Translations under genes and position numbers: made by a program
Shown here: positions 56,946 to 64,000 of the stretch, one piece after another
Position numbering within the stretch: position 1 is the first letter of the stretch
Layout of the letters: the number at the start of each line of letters is the position of its first letter
Origin: Amblyornis subalaris
Lineage: Eukaryota > Chordata > Aves > Passeriformes > Ptilonorhynchidae
DNA: 64,000 nt
Assembly: GCA_018881555.1 (NCBI GenBank)
Contig: JACAXG010000121.1
Span: forward strand, 1,426,984 to 1,490,983
Direction: 5' to 3'
Notes under the pieces: model-generated
What the model saw: the letters and a program-made list of their open reading frames with translations, nothing else
Databases searched by the model: none
What the model was told of the DNA's origin: nothing

Positions 56946-59900
56946 CTGCCAAAGGGACAAGGGAGAGGGTTCTCACCGCGGGCAGGAGCAGGGCAACTCT
57001 TGTTCTGAGTTATGGGAGTGTGAAAAATCATTGTAGCTAAGCCTTCAGCAGGAGTGTGTTACACTGTGTGCTGTAGGTGCAGCACCTGTGTGTCTATATA
57101 GGTTTATATGCATACAAACCTGTGTGTAACTGTGTACACATTAAATCACGTTTTCAGGGTCAGAAGAACCCTTTTCCTGGCTGCTCCTGAATTTTATCAT
57201 CACAGCTGTTGAGAAAACACCTAAAATCGTGGCTTCTTACCTTCTGTGGCAGAGCATGGCTTTGCCAACGCCNCTGTGCCAGCATTTTGCCACGTGCACA
57301 CACGGCACTGCCGGTGCTTCCCACTCTGGAATACACCCTGCCCTTTCCTTGGAGAATGCCTTTCGATGGTTGTGCTATCTTGTGTTAGCTTTCTGAGGTT
57401 ACACAACCGAAGACCCACAAAGAAATCTTGAAGTTCACATTCAGGCTTTCAAAAAAGATTTTACAGGTAATTTGAAGTTCTAGAGACTCTTTTGAAATTA
57501 TCATAATTTTTAAGCACAACAAAGACACACTTGTTTGATTAGTCCTTAAATCCNTGCCTCCATCATTTTCTGCTCCAACTGTAATCCTGACTGGGATCAT
57601 TGTGTTCATTTGATCCCCATTCCTTAATGCTTTCCATGTAAACTGCTTCCTAATCTAAATGAGAATCAGAACAAACATTCGACTTCTGCGGTTTTAAAGA
57701 GGTTCCAGTGAAGAATGTGAAGGGACAGAGCTCTCCTAATAGCATTTATCCATGTGTGTAGAATATATGGATTTTGATATTCCTTGAATAAAATTCCAAA
57801 AACCTGGACAGTGTAGCCAGAATCTGAGAAAGGAAGGGAGAAAGTGAGGACTGGGGTGTAAAAAGGCAGCCAAAACCCAGATGGGTTGATGGCACTACAT
57901 CAAAACTGCGTTACTGACAACACTTTCCATGCTGCAGTCCAGCCCTGGATTCACTGGGATAAAATCACAGGGCATTTCAATGAAGCCAGGAAATTAGTTT
58001 TGTCTTTGTAGCAGGCAGACTGAGATCTCCACCTGGCCCACTCCCTTGCCTGCCTGACCACCACTTTGAATCAGAAACACCATCTGAAGCTTTCAGTTTC
58101 TTCTTCTTTGTTGTCAAGGCCAAATTAAACCCCAATGGAAATATTTGTTTGCACTGTTTTTTCCCCCATGTAACAGTTTTTCTATAAATATCTTAATTGT
58201 TCTTATGCATCACACGAATGCAATATTTTCTTCCTGATTTTCACCTTGTACATGAAGAGTCAAAACTCATATCCAACACATTATTTCATTTTTCAGAACA
58301 AATTACTTTCAGTCCTGGTTACACAGTTTGAGACAGTTTAAAGTATTTTAAAGTTTTAACTGAAGAAAAGATAGACACAATATATGTGAACTTGTTGAAA
58401 AACTGTTCAAAATTGTTGTTTTCTGGCTATCACTTTCTAAAAGTAACTCAGTTTTGCTTTAAATACTATCNCTGGCCTGTTCATTCACCCCAAATTCATT
58501 TGGAAGTGAAAAACCACACATGGAAATTGTTGCTAAAGTGAACAGAAGAGTGGGCAACATCAACATCTCTTCGGGCACCTGGCCCTAAGCAACTCCTCCA
58601 CTGTATGTAANTATGTAATTATCACACAGAATGATTATGATTGTATACAAAGAGAAGAAAATACAACGAGCAAACTTGAAGTGTCCTGCAGTGTTGCAGT
58701 ACCTGAATGTGCAGTTTTGGGTGTGCTGTCAGGTCTGTCAGATCCCCATCTCACATTCACCTCGGCATATGTGACTGGATCACCTGTAGGGACAAAAAGT
58801 GCTGAAATTTCTAGAAGAATTCATGCAATAATCGTTCTGCTGTGCAGCTTTCCAAAGAAATAAAAAAAATAGAAATANTTTTTTGATTTACTCATTTATT
58901 AAATTTTAGAAAATTTAAAAAATCCTTCTAGGTGACTGTCAGGTATCATGCACTGAACTACTCTATTATTAATCCTATTTTTTCCTTGTCATTCTGTATC
59001 TTACACACACATTTAAATATTCTCGATGTGCTGGATGCCAAGCCCAAGGAAGGCAAAGATGATGTATAGGTACCTGACCTCTATCATGTGGATGAGCTGC
59101 ATCCCATAGGAAGNGCTTTTAAATTCATATCCTTAAGGGAACGCCCAGAAAGCATCTCCCTGCCCAGAGGATTTCTGCAGGACCACTGGCCCAAATCAGC
59201 AATATTTGACAATCAGAAAAGCTCGGGGAGGAGGCACAGGTAGAAAACGACTGCAGGTGTAGCGAGGTGCTGAACTGCTCTGTAACCGAGTTTCTCTCTT
59301 GTTCTGTGGCGTTAAATCAGGGGTTGACACTCGGAGCAGGAGGGCAGGAGGAGAGTGGCAGGACGTGTGCCACCGACCCCAGCAGCTCGGGGCGGGTGTG
59401 GCAGCAGAAGGAAGGAAGGAAGGGTATTTTTGTACCAAGTGCACACCCCACCTTGCCCGCTGCCTGCTTTGCATGTCTCGCCTCGTGCCCCAGGAGCTGC
59501 GTTCGGCGCGTTTGCTCATTGATGGTGCACGAGTTAAGNTTGGTTTTGCCCGAGGAAAAGCAACCTCCCAAGGGTGCCAGAGCTGCCGAGATCTACCTTA
59601 GGCTTACAAAAAGGGTCGAATCCCACCCGTTTTCAGAACTCAGCGCGTTCCTCGTGCAGCAGCCGAGGAGTGAGAACAGTTGAACAGCANCTGGCAGAAG
59701 ACGAGGGCTCGGTTTCCTGCACTTGTGCTCTCAAGTATGAAAGCAAGGGAACACGTGTAGAAATTGAAGATAGAGATTGTAAAAATGTATATATATCATT
59801 TTATATACATAAGAACACGAAAAAATATTAATTATATAGAGAGTTGATTTTTTTTCCCACTAGATCTCACTAGTACACACTGCTGCTGTTAATAGGTATG

Positions 59901-61648
59901 ANATTCAAGATTGATTTAAAGTATTTCTTCATGCAAGATACTACAATCAGCCTGTGGAAGTCATTGCTTTAGGATGCTGTTAAAGTAAAGCATTTCTTGG
60001 GACACCAACAGGGATGCAAGTTTCACAGAAGTGACAAGCATATGGCTATTGCAATTGAAAATCTTTTTTTCAAGAAGGTTACGACAGGTTAAACACCATG
60101 CTGTCATACTCTAAAGCGTAAGAAAAGCATTTTGTGTGAAATTTGGTTATTTAATTAGCCCCATAACTGGCCACTAAAATGTTTCAGATTCTGAATTTCA
60201 AAGAACTTTATACTGGCAAATTTCAGAAGTATGATATGGGCTTAGAGGGCTCTCAGAATCATTTACACAGCAATTTCTAAGCATGATTCACTGAGGTGTA
60301 TTAAAAGCTGTGTGAAAGCACTTACAACTATACAATGTGACTGGAAATTTAAAGGATAGGTGAGGAACAACAATAAAAATAGGTGGAACAGACCTTTAGG
60401 CTCCCAAATTTTGGAACATTTTATACANTGTGTTGCAGTGGGCATGAGGGTGCATCTCCAGTAAATCCTTACGGGGCAGTTCTACCCTGGAGCACCAAGG
60501 ATTGTCCTGGCAGTGCAGCTCTTCTACACAGAACTGATCACATCACTGAAGGGCAAACTGAGTTAACGAGTAAACACAGAGATTTCATACTCTACAAGTG
60601 CTTTTTGTACCTCATTCCAAGGAGACAATATACAAATCTGATTTTTAAGAGTAAATGTTGCTTTGCTGGCGTATTCAGGACATATTTTTCTTTCCTACTG
60701 TAACCTCTGAATATTATAATTTCAAATATATTTTCCATGCTCAATTGTTTTACAACTAGCAAAGATCTATTTTTTGATCAGAATCGAAAAAGTAAAACTG
60801 GATACTTTCGTTTTAAAAACATGGATTTCCTACCTATATCCATTAATAGCTGTATTTGGAACTTTATTTTGTAAAAATAAATTTTTTAAGTAATGCAGTT
60901 TTATGGTTGAAGACATCAGTAGGTCATACACAGATTGTAGGACTAACAGTTTTCAAAATTATAGAAACTTCTATTAAATCTTGACTTGTATTTTTCTCAA
61001 CATAGAGCTTTTAGAAGAGAAAGAAAGAGGAACAGAGACAGCTAAAGAGAGAAAGAAAGAAGGAAGAAAGAGAAGGAAAAAAGAAAATAGAAACAGACCT
61101 ATCACTTTAGAATTTAAAAATATTTCTGGTGTCTAAGAGAGAAATGGAATGGAATTAAATGGAATTAAATGGAATTAAAATATAAAATGTAAATGGACTG
61201 CAGGAGAGAGAAGTCCATTCAGTGGACTTTAGCTGTGAATGAGTTTCCAATAATCTGTATAAATATCTGCAATGTCTGAACATTAATGTGTTTCAGGCAC
61301 AACACATTTCAGCCATATTACTGAAATCCAGGAGGGGATTTTAAAGGTGGCTCTTCACTTATTGCTAGAATTCAGCATTCATTCTATTAATAAACATGAA
61401 TTTGCCAGGCAAATAGATATATACCATAAACAGGGGTGGATATTAACAGTTATAAAATCCTTTCAACAGGACTTAACTGCTTCTGAATGATTTAAGAACG
61501 AGTGAAAGCTTTGAGAAGGCATCAACGAGCAAAGGAAAAATCAGTAATATTAAGATGTCNGTTTTTTCTTACCTGTGTCTGAAGTTTCTGAAATAAAATT
61601 CACCCTTTCCTTGGGCGCCACCTCGGCATAAACCACCTCACTGGCCAT
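56833..61648 (-). CDS. Small single-pass membrane protein with two ITIM motifs (3 exons, 89 aa)
   Basis: Exons 61573-61648, 58703-58783 and 56833-56945 join in phase 1 at both junctions to give 89 codons and a TGA. Splice sites are strong: CACAG|GTAAGA, tttttgtccctacag, TCAG|GTACTG and cttgtccctttggcag. The ATG sits in AAAATGG. The protein has no signal peptide. It starts MASEVVYAEVAPKE (Y7), carries a second motif in DPVTYAEVNV (Y31), and ends in a hydrophobic helix at about residues 62-84 followed by KCHHL. Both tyrosines fit the ITIM pattern (V/I/L/S)xYxx(L/V/I), 24 residues apart, which suits tandem-SH2 phosphatases. The layout matches the cytoplasmic and transmembrane part of NKG2A- or DCIR-like type II lectin receptors, but no stalk or lectin domain follows. 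It could be a lectin-less stub, a truncated isoform or a pseudogene. No name is assigned. Confidence 0.68.
57241..57426 (-). CDS. Possible extra phase-1 exon between ITIM exons 2 and 3
   Basis: A 186-nt open stretch ends in a good donor (CAGAAG|GTAAGA) and would keep phase 1 on both sides. The acceptor (tgaacttcaag) has a poor pyrimidine tract. The peptide contains RQCRVCTWQNAG and several Cys. If included it would add 62 residues before the membrane helix. Evidence is weak. Confidence 0.15.
58703..58783 (-). CDS. ITIM protein exon 2 (second VTYAEV motif)
   Basis: 81 nt, phase 1 on both sides, encoding DPVTYAEVNVRWGSD and a polar linker. Similar in size, phase and motif to exon 1. Confidence 0.7.
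61012..61100 (+). repeat. GA/AAAG-rich low-complexity tract
   Basis: Almost pure purine for about 85 bp with irregular GAAA units, in intron 1 of the ITIM gene. Confidence 0.85.
61143..61180 (+). repeat. (ATGGAATTAA)n tandem repeat
   Basis: About 3.5 units of a 10-bp motif, in ITIM gene intron 1. Confidence 0.9.
61573..61648 (-). CDS. ITIM protein exon 1 (start and first VVYAEV motif)
   Basis: ATG at 61,648 in AAAATGG context, 25 codons plus one base. Encodes MASEVVYAEVAPKERVNF, resembling the N-termini of type II lectin receptors such as DCIR (xSExxYAEV). Confidence 0.7.
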
Positions 61649-62034
61649 TTTGAAAAGTTGCTCTCAGCTTTCAGATCTGCCATCAAAATGGACTCACCNG
61701 AGAAGTGGCACCCCCTGTTTCTGGCCACCCCCCACCACACCACATTTGGTCAAAAGCAGTGTTTAGATGTCTGCAGGGCGGAAGGAAACTCGAAACCTTT
61801 TTTTTTTTTCNAATGTAAATTCTCGCCTTGTAGCTTTTGATAAACAGCTCTGAATTCTTTGTCCCTTCTGTTCTATTAAAAACTGCGATTTTGGTCCATT
61901 TCCTCGTAAACTGTGACCTTCAGCCCATGCAGAATTTTCATTTGGAAGGTGAGCTGGCAACATGCTGAGTATGTTCGGAGCCTCCTCAAACCCACCGGGC
62001 ACTGACATGTGTTTCAACAGAAAACTCAGGTCAT

Positions 62035-62102
62035 GGTTATTAGATTGCTCATTTTGTGATTATTAGACTGCTTTGGTTTGTGATTATCAGATCACTTCCT
62101 CC
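62035..62102 (-). promoter_or_regulatory. Candidate promoter-proximal element of the ITIM gene: repeats and a PU.1-like site
   Basis: About 445 bp upstream of the ITIM ATG, the minus strand reads GGAGGAAGTG at 62,102-62,093, matching the PU.1/Ets core GAGGAAGT. It abuts 2.5 copies of a ~25-bp repeat (gtgattattaga type) that carry GATAAT-like sites. PU.1 and GATA sites are common in myeloid and lymphoid promoters, but single motifs are weak evidence. Confidence 0.25.
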
Positions 62103-62744
62103 TAAACTTTGATAGCTCAAGGTTGCAACCAGAAAGCAATGGTATGGGGAGGAAAGGAGAGAATATCTGATATCGCTGAAAAAACGAATTTAAATGTTTC
62201 TGAAATAATGTTTTTCTGCATTTTAATGTTTTTTTAAATTGATTTCATACAGAATAAAATTAATTTTAAAAGTTGGGTTTGAAAATGCTACTATGAGGCC
62301 AACTTCCTTTTTTTCTTTGGATTTCCCTCCCCATAGAAATTTCTAAATTTTGGGGGGTTTTTTCTAAATTTTTTGGGTTTAGAATAACTTAGAATGATAC
62401 CAAAACTCTGAATTCTTCTCACAGAGGAACTTCTGCTCTTCAGCCAACTCAACATCACATGCTAATTCTCACACCCCAGGGGCACTATTAAGACCAAAAT
62501 TAAACCAGGGCTGAGTCTGACCTGTAATTCCACAGCATGTTCATCATCAAATTTTCCCATGAAAGGCAGAAAATATGGTTCTTTGGAGTTGTCATGGTGG
62601 TAATTCAAGAAGTGCAATATTTTGCTTTCTTGGGACCAGCCATGGAAGAAGGATGAACAACACTTTGGCACTTTCAACTCAAATCATTGCACTGTTTCCA
62701 GGATGGGCCATCACAATCCTGGCAACTAAAAGGCTCTGTATTAA

Positions 62745-62805
62745 TCATAGAATGGTTTGGGTTGGAAGGGACCTTAAAGATTATCTAATTCCAACCCCCT
62801 TCNAG
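62745..62805 (-). mobile_element. CR1 LINE 3' tail, minus sense
   Basis: 'atagaatggtttgggttgga' followed by 'agggaccttaaagattatct' is the antisense CR1 terminus. Confidence 0.8.
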
Positions 62806-63953
62806 TTCCAACATCCTTCTCCTCGTAATTCCAACATCCTCCCTTTCCCTTGGCAGGCAGGTGATGATTCGGTTGAGAAAGAGATTTGTTGCTTGTNTTT
62901 GCAGCCAAGATATTCTGAGGAAGTCTCTTTACTTTAGCAAAATGACACGAGGAAGGGATTTGNGTCAGTACTCAGGCACTAAACTGGGCCCTTGGTGCCA
63001 GTGATGCAAAGCTAGGCTAAATCTATTTATTTATTTATTTTTTTATTGTGGCATCCAAAGCTTTTGAAGACGCGTGGGGAGAGGACAGGAGAGGCTCTGG
63101 AGGCACAGAAGCCTGTGATCTTTCCCTCCTGTGTATTAGTACTTGCACAGAACTGGCAAAATTATTCTGTCAGTGGATTTNGGGAGAGCATGCAAAGATG
63201 CACCTATGATTAGAAGGATATTCCAAGAGTTTGGAAGAAGCTTTTTTCCCCACGTGCATTAATCCTTTGCATTTGAATAACACAANATATTCACTAGATG
63301 TCTCTACTGCACCATAAAATATATCAGAATTTCTATTCCATTTAAACTGATGGAAATTTGGTGTGCTTATATAGCCTTTTTTCCAAAAGTNTGAGTTGCA
63401 TAAGACTGACCTGTTTGATTCCTTGAGTTCCTACATTTCAGCCTGCACTGTCCCAGGACCTAAAGCTCAGCTATAGCTCCTAATTAAAGGAAATCTTCTG
63501 CCTTAGGCTAAAAACCCCAGCATTTTGTCTCCCTGAAATTGATAATAGCAGGTTGTTATTCCTGCACTGGGCAAAGTAGGAAGGGGACAATCTGTGGAAA
63601 ACCTGTCTTTATTTCATGGTTTTGAATTCATCACTCTGAAAATAAATTCATGTAATTTACAACCAAAACAAGCACATAACTTATGCATATAAATACCCAT
63701 GGATATAGGCCACTCTGTCACGTTAAATTTTCAACTTTTGAGCATAAAACTGATGAGCTGACTAAAGCTGAAGAAGGATAAAAGCCACTGAGAATAGTTT
63801 AAAACAAGTATTTTCTTTTTTCCCCTTTTTTTTCCTTTTTAAGCAATTTGTACCCTCTGCTTCATTCAAGTAAGAGTAATTCTTTTCATAGCAATCAGAG
63901 GCAGGAGAGGTGTTGATGCACACACCTTCCTCTTTTCAGTGCCTTACCTGCTC
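62806..63953. other. Intergenic stretch without a supported gene
   Basis: Nothing coding was supported. A (TATT)n low-complexity run lies at about 63,022-63,046. Confidence 0.4.
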
Positions 63954-64000
63954 CTCTTCATTTCTAGTAAGGACAGCAAGAGCCCAGGTGTGGAGAGCAG
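63954..64000 (-). other. Possible minus-strand exon cut by the right window edge
   Basis: The minus strand enters the window in an open frame reading ALHTWALAVLTRNEEEQ and ends at a strong donor (GAGCAG|GTAAGG). The end resembles the 'LxVxxxxEEQ' close of the first C-type lectin domain exon. However, the conserved Cys seven residues before the first Leu of that motif is absent: that codon ends in CT. It could instead be a non-coding 5' exon of the ITIM gene, 2.3 kb downstream. Confidence 0.25.

Noticed and set aside
62462..62677. Minus-strand frame with EPYFLPFMGKFDDEH as a second lectin-domain exon following the right-edge exon
   Set aside because: The acceptor is out of phase with the edge exon, and the expected Trp/Gly core is missing.

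Overview
This is a vertebrate nuclear genomic window, most likely from a bird. Introns are short, bases are unremarkable in composition, CR1 LINE fragments are the only recognisable dispersed repeats, and the one clearly identified gene is an ARFGAP3 orthologue of 517 codons with 16 coding exons. Single isolated N bases are scattered throughout, so this looks like a draft assembly. The species cannot be named from the sequence.

Layout. Positions 1-13,400: a possible terminal exon of a plus-strand gene at the left edge, CR1 fragments, several weak candidate exons on the minus strand (about 5.0-11.8 kb), and an orphan CpG island at 12.2-13.4 kb with a good minus-strand splice donor. This is probably the promoter of a minus-strand gene I could not identify; human synteny suggests A4GALT, but no A4GALT coding exon is in the window. 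Positions 13,400-28,300: intergenic, with microsatellites, CR1 fragments and no gene I can support, apart from one weak candidate exon at 15.2 kb. Positions 28,300-51,830: ARFGAP3 on the minus strand. All 16 coding exons were read with consistent phases, from the ATG in a CpG island at 51.56 kb to the stop at 29.235 kb.

Positions 51,830-53,750: directly upstream of ARFGAP3 lie a CR1 fragment and a broken, deleted copy of ARFGAP3 introns with exons 7 and 5, which is a DNA-level segmental duplication. Positions 56,830-61,650: three minus-strand exons join in phase 1 to encode an apparent 89-residue membrane protein. It has two VxYAEV ITIM-type motifs, a single C-terminal transmembrane helix and no signal peptide. 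Its layout resembles the N-terminal part of inhibitory type II lectin-like receptors, but no lectin domain follows. This is the most interesting item in the window. A possible further minus-strand exon touches the right edge.

ARFGAP3 is a housekeeping COPI/Golgi factor. The small ITIM protein, if real, would be an immune-cell signalling component and is unrelated to its neighbour. Many short splice-bounded open frames are expected by chance in 64 kb, so all unnamed exons carry low confidence.
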